DNA from: Pestalotiopsis fici W106-1
Lineage: Eukaryota > Ascomycota > Sordariomycetes > Amphisphaeriales > Sporocadaceae
DNA length: 64,000 nucleotides
Direction: 5' to 3'
Assembly (NCBI RefSeq): GCF_000516985.1
Contig: NW_006917094.1
Span: forward strand, 1,488,001 to 1,552,000
Shown: positions 36,257 to 48,273 of the stretch, piece after piece
Position numbering within the stretch: position 1 is the stretch's first letter
Layout: every line of letters starts with the position of its first letter
The notes under the pieces: generated by a model
What the model was told of the DNA's origin: nothing
The model's database searches: none
The model's input: the letters and a program-made list of their open reading frames with translations, nothing else
Translations under genes and position numbers: made by a program

Positions 36257-37022
36257 TTACCAATTAGAGGATCATATATTGTTTCTCAGACCAATGTAGG
36301 ATGTCCCAACACACAAGTCGAGACGAATTGAGGGCGAGAGGCCCCATTATTAAGAGCAACGCCCTGGCGATCCCCAATGACGATGGCTGGGCCTCGTATG
36401 TCATTCGGGGTATTTTGAGGCCCCTGGGTATTCAGCGTTTCTTGTTTCTCCAACGGCGCCAAGAGCCGTAAGCCAGGGGGGCATTTGCGGGGGAGGAATT
36501 GGGGTACGGGGAAGCTGGAGCCGACAGAGGCTAGGATTTTAGCGAGAGCACAGGTGAACTCTGGTTATTTTCTCTTCGTCTTTGCTCTTTCATTGCCGGA
36601 AAAATTGAGCTCGGTATGATGATCGTACCTAGAAGATGTTGACTAGCAACTTATCCGCAAGTTCACGAAGGCCTCGGAACATGCTGGTTGGCGGCTCAGC
36701 GTATGGGAATTTTCTCTTTACGAGCTGACCGCATGCTATACTGTGGGGAGGTCGAAAACGAGCTTTAACTACACTCAATTAGTGTCACCTAGGGCATCTC
36801 TCATGTCCATCTTTCATTCATCATTAGGCATTATGCAGGTCTCTCTACTCATGTCATTCATGATAGCTCTTTAGAGAGCATCATGTATTTCCGTTCCCAT
36901 TTCATGACAGTTCTTTTTCATTCCGTCCCGTTTCCACTGTCTTCCTCTGCCTTGTTACTCGATTCACATACGTTGAAACCACCATGACTCTACCTCTAAC
37001 CGATATCAATCCCCTTTGCTGC
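36257..37022. other. Intergenic, GH79 promoter side
   Basis: No gene. It holds the GH79 promoter and the 3' flank of the F-box gene. A short TTCATTCAT-type T-rich stretch occurs near 36810-36850. Confidence 0.6.
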
Positions 37023-39190
37023 TCACAAGACCAAGGATGACCTCGGCATGCTCCCATGTATCACATCTTTGCCCTTGGATTGCGCCCATTCCTTCAGAGT
37101 CAGCATCGCTGCGCCCTGCCGATGATAGATTCGGTCCACACCAGCTTCAAGTATACGGGCCAGCGTCGAAAGTCCAATAGGCTCTTGATTGATATCCAAG
37201 TCCCGCAGATTGGGGAAGAGTTGAACGAGTTGAAGCAAGGCATCATCGGCATCGTCAATTTCATGGCCGACCGACGCCATGAGGCAGCTGATGCCTAGTG
37301 CGGTGATGCCAGTTGCGCCTGCTTCTGGCTCCAGCCACTGTCTAGTTTGGTCCAGGTCGCGCACGAGGGGCCATGGAAAGGGGCATATTTCAAGATGCCG
37401 GAGCTTGTCGCTTGCGACTGACGGCGCAATCAAAGATTTCCACTTATCATGACACTTTGGTGCGTGGTGATCCATGTCACGAACAACAAGCGTCTTCAGA
37501 GAGGGGAAGTATGGCTTGGGTGAATGTGGTGGCTGCACCACCCACTGGCCCCATTCCAGCGGTCTTTCAGGTTCCCAACTAAAGTTCCAACGGAGTGCTG
37601 TATTCGTAAGAACAAGTTCTTCGAGTTCCTCTGGAAGGAAAGGTGTCTTCACCAAAACCGTGGGAAAGTTACGAGACATATCCAATGCTATATCTTTGCC
37701 CATGGAAAGACTTTTCAGGTTATGCCACTGATTGATGGTTGCTACATCTTGCCATTCGTGGAAGTACAACGATACCCTGTCAAGGGATACCACCTGAATA
37801 CTCGGGGCCATGTGCGCAATCGTGAGCATACAGATGGGGTACGGGCCTTGATTTGAAGGACCTGCAAGTCGGAGTGTGTGTAGTCGCGGATACTGCGGTC
37901 CAGCTGGGTCGAGGAAGAAGGGTCCTTGAGGCATTCCGAGCAGACTGAGTTCCTCAAGAGACTCACAATTGTTGGGCATTAGGTATTGCACAACATCGTT
38001 GTCTATCGTCAAATTTGGGCCCAGGTACAATGTTTTTAATTGGGGACCCTTGTATGACTCGGGGCGGACGTAACCTGTCCTTAGTGCGGCCGAGCCAGCC
38101 AGAGAGAGGTGACGTAGATGAGGGCATGCGCGTAGAATCGTTGCCAACTTATTGATCAAAAGAGGGAACGCGGCGCAGTCCCGGATGGTGAGTGATTGAA
38201 GCTGACCGCCGGGATATGTCACCAAGCACTTCTGTATGGTTGAAGCCGGTACGAGTCTAAAAGCCGGTATGGGTTTGGAAGGCGGTACGAGTCTGGTGGG
38301 CCGTATTCTGGCGTTGACGTAGAATTCTTGTTCCGTCCAGAGTCCCCGAGTCCGCTCTATGAATGTCTTCCATGACTTGGAAACTCGAAGAATGCCGCTG
38401 AAAAAACAAAAGCCAAGGTTATTAAGAAGTGGTCGGAAATGTTCACGTGATAAGCTTACCAATAGTTCTTCGTTTTAAGATTGCGCAAAACCTGGATGAA
38501 CAGCTCAGTGGGAAGAACATGCACAGGGTCGATCTGTATCAATGCTTTGGAAGTAGTCTTCTCCTGCTCTTGCAGAGCGACGAGGCCCGGGTGCTGAGGG
38601 TTTGCGCGCGCCACCAGTGCGATTCCCTGCTGGTATACAGCCAGTGCGGTGGCCTGCTTCTTTGTTAGACGCAAGAGTTGACCCAGTCTGAGATAGCCCC
38701 GCGGATCTCGAGGTGCAATGCGTATGAGGTTTTGGCCATAGATGAGGCCCAACTTGTAGTCTTTTGTCTTGATACAGACCAAGACGAGGCTGCCGAGAGC
38801 CACGGCGTGCGACTCATCTTTGCAGCGTTTGGCGGCCCGTCGGGGGCACGTGCAAGACTGGCGCAACGCCTCGCTCAGTGTGTGGTCATGGCAGGCTTGG
38901 AGGAAGTCGATGCATTTGCACTCTAGATTCGGCTTGCCGACTTCACACTTGCAGCTTTGGGCAGCCTGACGGAACAGAAGGTGAGACAGAGTCAGCAAAT
39001 AGCCATATCCAGGAATAATAGATGATGGTGGGGGGTGGAGCTGCTCATTAGGTAAGGGAGGCCAGTAGTAGTAGGTATGTCTGTTTGTGGATAAGGCACT
39101 TACTTGTCTGAATTGACGAGACGCCGCAATCAGGTCGCCGCTCTGATAGCAGGCGGTGCCCTTGCTGACCATCTGCTGCATAGACTGCAT
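37023..39190 (-). CDS. F-box/TPR protein (Pof3/Dia2-like architecture)
   Basis: Probable substrate receptor of an SCF ubiquitin ligase. Three exons, 39104-39190, 38460-38965 and 37023-38397, give 655 aa with frame kept across introns of 138 and 62 nt. The N-terminus holds TPR-like helices: MVSKGTACYQSGDLIAASRQF, and later KDYKLGLIYGQNLIRIAPRD and GYLRLGQLLRLTKKQATALA. A Cys-rich insert between them (CKCEVGKPNLECKCIDF, QSCTCPRRAAKRC) recurs in this fungal family. The F-box starts near residue 175 (DPVHVLPTELFIQVLRNL) and crosses the second junction (KNYCGILRVSKSWKTFI). The rest is a divergent leucine-rich repeat region (LQSLTIRDC, LRHLSLAGSAALR, LEELSLLGMP, LEELVLTNTALRW), probably the substrate-binding surface. 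Orthology to Pof3/Dia2 is suggested by domain order only. Confidence 0.88.
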
Positions 39191-40799
39191 TGTTGACTTC
39201 TGTACTTGGGTTCAATACCTCACAGTACTGGTTCCCTCGTTAGACAAAACCAAAGGGCGTCGGCGAGACGATTGGTGGTTTTGTTTGGCGTGAGTTAAAG
39301 AGTTTGGCAGAAAGTTGCACTGGAGCGTTTGTAAGTCGAGCAGCAACGCGCCGCCAAACGCGCCGCCGTCAGCAGCTGGGCGGGAATGTGGGGCACCGTG
39401 TTTAATAGCCGTCCCCACATGTGCTGCTGTAGCGGCTAGCCTGTACTCTGTACGTACTAAAGTATTATCAAAGACTTCACTTCTATGGTACAATTGTGCA
39501 CTGGATTTGGACGATCGTGGGTTGTCATCTTCTTTGGTTTATCTTTCCCTGTACTGGTGAACTCAGATTTGCCCACTTTATGTGTCAGATATGCAGTTTC
39601 ATTCCATTGCGTCTTGAGAGACCTGTCCATGGATCGTCTTGGGCCTGGGCAGTGGGCAGTAACAGTTGAGCTGTTTATTCAAATGTATACATACCATACG
39701 TCATCTTGCCCTATTCCATAGAAATACATGTGAAATACTAGAATATTATCTTGAAAATGTGCTATGGTTCATTCATTGGTGTCTTGTCGATTTCATGTTC
39801 TAGTTTTGCTGCTGCACATTCAAGAACATCAAGTGAATAAAGCATGTCTGAGAATTCGAAACTTTATTGCTCGTACTCACTCCCAGGTTCTAGCTGGACA
39901 TAAAAGTCTCGGGTAAGCCTCATCTGCTTCAAGTGACCCGGTCTTCAAGCACAAAAGTTGACTTGATAGTATGTATACATCCTAAGTGGACGTCGAGCCA
40001 ACCCCACAGCAAGTTTCGAGGCCAAGGGCTTACTATATGAGGTCAAAGTGCACATCTAATTGATTATAGTTCCTCCGCGGCCTCCGCATTCTATACAAAT
40101 GGTCATTGTCAGCAAAGTTACTCTCCTGTATCTACTTGGAGCCGTCTTGTCGCGCTCACCATCAGAAGCCGAATCGCGATAACAGAGTAAGGCTGCGGGT
40201 TTGCACCAAAACAGGTATTCATCTGTGGGTAATGCATGTGACACAGGGATCGGATGCTGCATTCAAATTCCATAAAGCACGAGACTGGAGGTGGATTGAT
40301 ATCTCCTTGTTTCCTAGCGGCTCTACCTGCAGCGATATGTCAATATTCTCCAGTCCCTTACTTCTTGCATTAAGCATACCCTCCCTCCTGTGAGCAGAGC
40401 TGCAACAGGTGGTCTTCACCTATCACAAGAGAGCCTTTGAAAACGTTAGCCGCCAAGAGGACGCGCTGACGTTTGACGGAGCCAAGAAGGGTGGAGGGAG
40501 AGTTTGGAGAGTCATGCATAATCCTACCATTCACGGTGCGCAATCACTGCATTTGCATGGCATATTCGTGCCAACGCAATGGCCCCCCTCGCTGCCGATC
40601 AAAGCCTTTACCGTCCAATGGCTATCGCGTTTGCCAGCTTTGCTTCCGATAAGTGTATAGTACAGGCAGCTGTTCGCGAGTTTCCGCCAGGCGGACATGA
40701 TGTTGCGGTGCAATTCAAAAGACGGGCCACTCGTCTCATTCTTTGGTTTTCATCCTTTTCGCACCTATACTCTGATACTCTTCTCATGTGGGTGTAAAC
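39191..40799. other. Divergent intergenic region, F-box and P450 promoters
   Basis: The two genes are transcribed away from each other across this 1.6 kb. Several 60-95 aa frames occur at 40.1-40.7 kb without motifs. No gene is supported. Confidence 0.6.
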
Positions 40800-42658
40800 A
40801 TGGTACTCTTCGCAGTATATCCCATTGGCGTTGCTTGTATTTTGGTGCTACTGTACCGGCTGAGTCAAGTTGGACGACGTCCCAAAGGTCTGCCCCCAGG
40901 ACCACCAACAATTCCCATACTTGGCAACATACACCTCATCCCCAAGGAGAAACCGCATCTTCAATTTCAGAAGTGGGCAAATGAATATGGACCCATCTAT
41001 TCGCTCATTCTGGGAACAAAGGTCATGGTAGTTCTGAATACCGACCAAGCCATCAAAGACTTGCTGGACAAGCGCAGTAACATTTACTCGTCGAGACCAG
41101 AGATGTACCTTGGCCAGATCGTCAGTGGTGGCTTTCGCATGTTGCTCATGGTAGGTGAAACCAGCCTCATCAACCCGCTGCCATCATCTCTCACAAGATA
41201 TTTTAGGAGTACGGAAATAATTGGCGCACGCTTCGCGGCATCGTACACAACAGCCTCAATATCAAAGCCTCCCGCACCTACGTAACATACCAAGACTTGG
41301 AGAACAAGGACATGCTGCTGGGATTTTTGGAGGCTCCGGACCAATTTATTCAGCATATCCGGCGCTTTACCAACTCTCTGTCGATGCAGATGATGTATGG
41401 CATTCGCACCACCAGCATCGAGGATCCCCAGATGAATCAATTGTACCATGTAGGTTAATCCAGTGCATAAACAGATTAGTTCATTTTTCTGGAAAATGAG
41501 GGGGAAAGAAAGAGTGAAAGTAAAGAACATTGGTCACTGACCACTTTCTAGGGCTTTGAAAAGTTCAGTAGTGTGCTGGCGAGTACCTCGGCCGCACTGA
41601 CCGACGTATTTCCGCTCCTCCGACACCTCCCCGACGCGCTGCTGCCCATGCGACGGTACGCACGGGAACTGCACCAAGAGGAGCTGAAGCTGTGGATGGG
41701 CCACTGGCTGGGCTTCAAGCAGCGCCTGCGCGACGGCAAAGCCAAGCCGTGCTTTTGCATCGACCTGGTCAAGGCCCAGGAGGAGACGGGCATCTCGGAC
41801 CCCCAGGCCTCGTACGTGAGCAACTCGCTGCTCGAGGCCGGGTCCGACACCACGGCCGCGACCCTCGTGGGGTTCGTCCAGGCCATGGTCATTTTCCCAG
41901 AGGTTGTTGCCGCCGCCCAGGCCGAGCTCGATCGCGTCTGTGGGGACCGCATGCCCGACCTTAACGACTTGCCCGATCTGCAGTATATACGCGGCTGCAT
42001 GAAGGAGAGCTTGCGCTGGATGCCGACGGTTATCCTCGGGGTCCCGCATGCCGTGATTCAGGATGATGAGTACATGGGATACAAGATTCCCAAAGGGGCC
42101 GGGGTGCTCTGGAATGTCTGGTAAGCGAGTTGCTCTAATTTGATACATTATGGGTTGAACAATGAGAACGCGGCACTAACAAGTAGAGCAAGGACTTTGC
42201 ACAATGATCCGAAACGGCATCCAGACCCCAGGAGATTCGACCCGATGCGCTGGGCCGACGATCGGCAGACGTCGGCCCAGGCGGCGACCAACCCGGACGT
42301 GACCAAGCGCGATCAATTTGTCTTTGGCGCCGGGCGTCGGCTGTGCCAGGGCATGCACATTGCCGACCGCTCGCTGTTCCTCGCCATCTCCCGCCTGCTC
42401 TGGGCCTTTGACTTCCGCCGGGCCATAGGACCCGACGGCCAGGAGATCTTGCCCGACATGGGCGATCTCATCGAGGGCACATTTGTTCAGCCGAAACCCT
42501 TCAAGGCTGATATCAGACCGAGAAGTGCTTTCAAGGCGGAACGCGTGCGTGAGGAGTGGAGTGAGATGAAGAAGCTGCTAGATGATCAACTTCAATGGAA
42601 AAGTGTCCCAGAAGGGCTTATCTGGAGGGATTATGAGCCTGCCGAAGTTAAAGCTTAG
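40800..42658 (+). CDS. Cytochrome P450 monooxygenase
   Basis: Microsomal haem-thiolate monooxygenase. Four exons, 40800-41150, 41207-41449, 41552-42120 and 42193-42658, encode 542 aa. An N-terminal membrane anchor (about residues 3-20) is followed by the proline hinge LPPGPPTIPILGN. The I-helix carries AGSDTT near residues 294-299 and the K-helix KESLRW gives the ExxR. DPRRFDPMRW corresponds to the PERF region, and FGAGRRLCQG near residue 438 is the haem-binding Cys signature. All key residues are present. The third intron uses the fourth AG after the branch site (GCAAG/G), because the nearer TAG acceptor would create TGA at the junction; the chosen one gives NVW-TLHNDP as expected. It looks like CYP64/CYP620-type fungal enzymes, but I cannot assign a CYP family. 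No polyketide or peptide synthase is nearby. Confidence 0.92.
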
Positions 42659-42990
42659 GCACACAAGAAGAGTCAAATTTGGGTGACCTAGTGACCCTGG
42701 GATCATTATGCAGTCACAAACGAGTTTGAGAATTTAGGGTCGCTTCGAGCACTTGAAGGTAGTGGGTGGATGATCATGTTCAATTTTGTGTGACTATGTA
42801 GGATGTTGAGATCCTAGAAACATCTTCGTTGAGCAATGGTAGAAAGACGCTCACGGAGCAATGTCCCTCACCAAGAACGATGTGAATACCAGCTAAAGTA
42901 GACAACTTCTACAATAAAGCAGAAGGGCCCAGATACGAAACGAAAAATTGCCGACGAGTCTCGGTCGCTCATTTCCACGGCGGAGCCAGT
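42659..42990. other. Convergent 3' interval, P450 and INO1
   Basis: Only 332 bp separate the two stop codons, so the 3' UTRs are likely to overlap or share terminators. Confidence 0.7.
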
Positions 42991-44728
42991 CTAGAACAAC
43001 TTGTGCTCAAGGGTCATATCGGACTCGGGCTCAAGTCCAACACAAGCCCTGAAGATGTTGGTCAGGGCACCACGCTGCTTGGCCAAGGCATTGATGACTG
43101 GAGTGCCTGGGGGCGTGAGCGGTGCCTTCAGCATGTAACTAAGGATGCTCAAAACGCTGTGGAAGCCACGGAAGTCCTTGGTGGCGACACCATCAGTAGA
43201 GCTGGCTCTCCATTGGATGCGAGTCATCATTTCTGCCACGACGACCAAGTCAATGATCAACGGCGAGGCGAGCAGAGAGTCCTCACAGACATTGAAGATT
43301 GAAATGGTCTGGTGGCCACCAAGGAAGATCTCGGCGTAATACTCGTCCAAGGCACGCTTGTTGTCGCCGACAGCCGGCATGTACTTGATGACGACGGTAT
43401 GGTCAGGGTGCTCACCCTTCTTGTACAGAACCGAGTTGGCTTCAACCATGTCATCGACGACATTGGACTTGGAGATCTCCTTGGATCGGAACTGCTTGTG
43501 GGAGCTCAGGTTCTTGCCGTCATTGTTGCCAAGGTGGTTGTACGAGGCGATGGACGTCAGCTTGATACCGGCATTGATCAGGAAATCGACCAAAGCTGAT
43601 TTCATCTTGGTCTGGCCAGACTTGAAATCGTCGCCACCAATGAATGCGCCATGCTTCTCGGCAAGCTCAATGGCACCAGGAACGAAAGTGTTCTGTGGAG
43701 AACCATTGATAAAGGGCGCATTCTCAAGAATGCAAGCAATAGCAAAGACAGTTGAAGGGGAGACCTCTTCATGTCCATCGTCGACAGCCTTTAGCAGGTT
43801 CTCGGCCGTGTCGTTGACTCCAGGGATGATGTCGGCGTATCTCTCCGTGTTAGCAGTCCAAAGGACAATGACCTTGTCCAGGGAGTTGGTGGCCTTGAAG
43901 TCTTTGATATCCTTTCGAATTTGCTCAATGTGAGCCGTGCAAGCCTTGGTGCCCTTGATGACGTTGTCGGCTCTATCTTCCTGGTTGGCAGCAATGAAAT
44001 CGGGATAGTAAATGGATGGTAAAGGAACCATGTTGGTCATCTCCTTCTTGACTTGCGCCTTGAGTGTCGGCTCCAATACTGCAGCTCTATCCATTGCATC
44101 GGCCAGGTTCATGCCAGAAATATCCCTATTGGGGAATATTAGCATTGAAATCCGTTGAGATAGTTGAGGCGGCTCTCAAAGCCATGATACTCCAGAGAGC
44201 GTCTTCTAGCAAGCCTCATCGTTTTACTACTTACCAACCACCAATGACAAGATCGTTTGGATGAACCATGGGAAGAACATCGTGAAATGGAATGTTGACG
44301 TCTTTGTTGGTTTCGGCCTCGGTTCCAAGCTTCATGGTCGATCCCATAATCACGGAACCATAGTAATTGGCAGCCCTCGGACCCTCACGCGTCTCCCAGA
44401 CCAAGTTCCGGCGGTTCGCAATGATGCCGGCAGTTACGGTAGTGCCATTGTTGCCACCCCATCCTACCAACATCATGCCCACCTTTGGAACCTGGCGGTC
44501 GACCTTGAAGTCGTAGTTGGTCTCCTTGGGAGTGGCGACATACTTACCATTGCCGTTCTTCTTTACGCTGGTGGTTCGGTAGGTGTACTTGGAGCGGATC
44601 TCGGAGTCAGTATAAACAACGTTGGGCGAGTCCACCTGGAACAAATCCTCATGGACGGCAGTTCCGGCTTGACGATGGTGTCCATCCCCATTCGAGGAGG
44701 CCGAGTCGACCTCGGCGTGCGGCGCCAT
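42991..44728 (-). CDS. ino1: Inositol-3-phosphate synthase
   Basis: Converts glucose 6-phosphate to 1D-myo-inositol 3-phosphate with NAD+, the first committed step of inositol and phosphatidylinositol synthesis, in the cytosol. Two exons, 44235-44728 and 42991-44125, encode 542 aa, normal for fungi; the 109-nt intron keeps frame ([19 protein letters not shown]). The NAD-binding loop GWGGNNGTT is at residues 89-97. Other conserved blocks are [59 protein letters not shown], and [20 protein letters not shown] near the C-terminus. The start is the ATG of MAPHAEVD; an in-frame TTG nine bases upstream is not used. I did not find a clear yeast-type inositol-responsive element upstream. Confidence 0.97.
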
Positions 44729-46001
44729 GATTGACAATTGACGGGCTTTCAGTAGAGTATCGGTCTTGTGGGCGATAACTCTTTAGGGAGAATAGGGTGA
44801 GTCCGGTGCGCCGCCAGAAGCAGTGCAGCGGCCTCCTCGGTGGGGATTGTGGACGCTGGAACATGGTCAACTGGGTGCACATTGAGGCAGACTTTGGACT
44901 TCTGGATGTATGAAAACGTACGAGTTGAGAAGGTTGGAAAACGTCTTGACGGTTGGTGGGACCGCAACCCGGGGGTGCGATCAACTGTTTAAGACGAGGT
45001 TTGGGGCCTTGAAGGCGGAGCAACAATTGCCAAAACTACAGTCTGTGTGTATCTACAACTTGATTATGTGGACAAGAGAAAGAGAAGAGAGACGAGAAGG
45101 AGAGGCGTGAGGCGGATTGGCACTTGGATATTTATTTGAGCTGTACGGAATACGCGGGGGAAAGATGCCCAACAATCCGGGGCCAGATCAACTAACGGAG
45201 CCTCTTCTCCACGGTCCTCGGCTGGTCGGATAACGCCAACACACACAAACATGCAGATGTAGCAGCTTGACCAAGTCCCAACAACTCCACCGGTTTCCAA
45301 TAGTATCGGGTTGAAGGTGATGTTTTTGTTCCCGAACATGCCTATCCGATTGCGTGGACTGTCGTGCGAGGCACCCGTATCCTGTAGCTAGGACCCTGAA
45401 GATACCCATTTGGGAGGGGTCAACAGGACAGTGATTGGCTGCCAATGCGCAAGCTAGCACCCAGTTCCGAATGGTACGGAATAATGAGCCCTCAAGTCAG
45501 CCGCCAAGCAACCATCTTACACAACATTGAAAGGCGGTCAATGGCCGCGACCACAGGCGTTATCATCAAGCGACGTCGCTTAAGTCGTGGTGCAGAAGAC
45601 CGTCGGATAACTCGCATCATCCTCGGTTGGTGTCTATGTTTCGGAAGACTCGCGCTCCATGAAGTTACAGCAGCACTGCGTGACTTGAGAACAGATAAAG
45701 ATGATTCTTGTTGCAATAGGTACGCACGCTGCATTAGCTATCAGTACCTCCATTAACTAGAGACCCTCCCTCTGCCCACAAAAGACGCATCTGGTGGCAG
45801 CGGAATCTATCTGAGTATTTGACACTACAACTCAACAATAATAAGAAGCGCCAGTGAGGTAGATGGCTTCAAATGGGAGGCACAGGATTCTGGAGGTGCT
45901 CGAGTAGTATAGTAAGCTGGGGGATTATGTACCTAGCATATGAAGATGTATTTCCATGTGAAGACCTGATTGAGCTTGTCCGCAATTAACCATGATCGTC
46001 C

Positions 46002-46851
46002 CTATACATTAGCTTTCGAATCCCTTGACTCGCTATAGGGCAGACACCGCAAGTTAATAACCATATCGAATGTTGTCGAGAACACGAGTAAGACTGTGAT
46101 TTTGACTACAGCCGCGGAAAGAAACGATGGGGGCAGGTCTAATTCTAATAAATTGAGCACTTGCCAAAACCACGCAGACCAGACCATCATACAGGGCACT
46201 ATGACTACCATCGAGAGAAATGCACGCATATTAGTTCTTGGTAAAGAACACTGATGTTGAAAGATCAACATCAACAAGTTCCACTGTCTGTGGTCAATTA
46301 CGATTATTCCCGATCTGCTGGGTTAAAAAGGTACGACAAAAGACATACGGTTTCCGGAGATGCCCAGCCAATGAGGCCGTCTCATTGCAACCCAGTCCTG
46401 TGGGTTGCCGAATTTGGGGGCACAAACCCGGGGTATTCAAGGGGTCTCAAGCACGAATGTCGATCGTCATCGAACTGCTCTCATGACGGCCCGTGGGAAC
46501 CTGGTGATGGGGGAACACTGATAAGAAAAGCCGCGACGGAACGCAGATCTCCCTTTCACACTTCGCGACCGCTACATTCGTGGTGGTAGACACTATCAAG
46601 GCCCATCTCCAGATTGCGCGCATTATGTAAAATGCGCCCACGAAACCCTGGAGGGCACTAGGATTTGGCATATCGCGATAGTCCTCTGGTCCCTCTTCAG
46701 CAGCCCCGTTCATGCCAGGAAATAACTGGGCACGTGGATATTGAAATGTCATCATAATCATCAAATACATGGACAGATTCACGGAAACAGAAGATGGGCG
46801 GTTAGAATTTCTGGCAACCTGAGGCTGGTGCGCTCCTCCTCGAATCCTCAT
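46002..46851 (-). CDS. Possible multi-pass membrane protein, model unresolved
   Basis: Two minus-strand segments look like coding sequence for hydrophobic helices. The 5' segment (46447-46851, ATG at 46851) includes FQYPRAQLFPGMNGAAEEGP, DYRDMPNPSALQGFVGAFYI and MRAIWRWALIV. The 3' segment, to the TAG at 46002, includes HRQWNLLMLIFQ, then LPRTNMRAFLSMVVIVPCMM and FLSAAVVKITVLLVFSTTFD. They lie in different frames, so an intron or a frameshift must join them. In-phase acceptors exist before TGGAAC (near 46288) and TGTTCT (near 46258), and several GT donors are available at the end of the first segment. I could not choose one with confidence. No family is recognised. It may be a real lineage-restricted gene or a decaying one. 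Confidence 0.35.
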
Positions 46852-48252
46852 TAGGCCGATTGTAAGGTCTGATGAAACGTCTTGGCTTTATCAAGCCGTT
46901 CGCCAATGAACGATCCATGATCGCTCATGCTCATACAAGGCCAAGCGCCTTCAGAAGCGCCATACGATATTTGGATATTTAATCAGGTTCGCCGTATTGT
47001 CAGACTTCAAGTGCAACATATATCGGCTTGAATTATCACCCTGGAGGCTGCTTCCTATTCGCTCAATCTTAATCACTAGGTAGAAGGCAAACGGATTGAG
47101 TATGGGCATACTTGAGCTTCTACTCCGGAGATGCTCCGTCCAATCGATCGGTTCAATTTGTTGTTACTCGGAACCGTGTGTGGCTTGAACTTGAGATGGT
47201 GGGATATCACGAGGGCGATTCATTTCAACCAGTGATCAATATCGAGCAGAATTCGATGTGTGGCTTGGAACTGTTTTTAGTCAAGGAAGCTCGCTAGAAG
47301 CAACTGGCAGAAGGCCGCGGCGTGAGTCCGGTATATCGAAGGTCGTCGCTTTGGACTGGACTGCTTCAGGTTGCGACGGGCCTTTTTTTTCCCTTACCTC
47401 AAGGTAGGATTGCATTAACAACGATTCGTGTGCAATTGCGTCACAAGTTCGTGGACAATTCAGACGAAGCAAAGCGCACACGAATCAGTCACACGTTCAC
47501 AATGCGATCCCATGACAGCAGGTATGAGATTAGTATGGCGTCGTGGAAAAGAGTTCGATGTGCTTTGGCTCTTCTTGGGCTGTATTCAGTAACAAGGTAA
47601 ATGAGGACGGTCTGATGATCTCGCAGCTAGCAATTGTCCCAAGACAAAATTAAACCCAGTGGAAGCAAAAGCCAGCCGCAGCCGGACTTATCATGACCAA
47701 CCCCCGAGGATTTTGGCCCCATCTCACTAGCAACGGGGGGCGACCAAGACCCATTTTGCATGATGTGCCAATCGTTTTCAACAACTGGTACAAGCAGAAA
47801 TGACGACGTTCCATATTGTCTCCCAAATGCCGACCAGTGACTCGTCGAGAACATATGCCGTTCCCACATCAACGAATCCAATCACCACTGCTGCTGTCGG
47901 CTGAATGGGGAATGCGGCATAATCGTATCTCAGCCGAGACAGAATGCCTAGGTAAGTATCTGGCTTTGCAACAGTGATAGGTGCTGTGATGGTTAAGCGC
48001 GCCATAGAAGGCACCGAGAGGTTGGATCTGACCAGTGAGCTTAAATAAAAAGGGGCTTGGCTTAAGAAGAAACCCAAGCACGTATAAGACCATATCAGTC
48101 AAGTAGGCACACGACAGCATCAGGAAATTTGATCAGAAATCGCGGGAAACACATCACTATTATCAGGCGGCGTTCCGGCGGTCGGCGTAACGCTACAGAC
48201 AACAAGTAGGTACATTCAAGAAGAGAGCATGGTACATAATCATTGGACGTAC

Positions 48253-48273
48253 CAATCAATCAATCAATCAATC
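48253..48273. repeat. (CAAT)5 microsatellite
   Basis: Five perfect CAAT units plus C. Confidence 0.9.

Noticed and set aside
41534..42148. 204-codon minus-strand ORF inside the P450 gene
   Set aside because: Antisense shadow; the sense strand carries the I-helix and ExxR motifs of the P450.
34281..42990. Secondary-metabolite cluster containing the P450, MFS and GH79 genes
   Set aside because: There is no polyketide, peptide or terpene synthase, and the genes are interspersed with housekeeping genes; proximity alone is not evidence.
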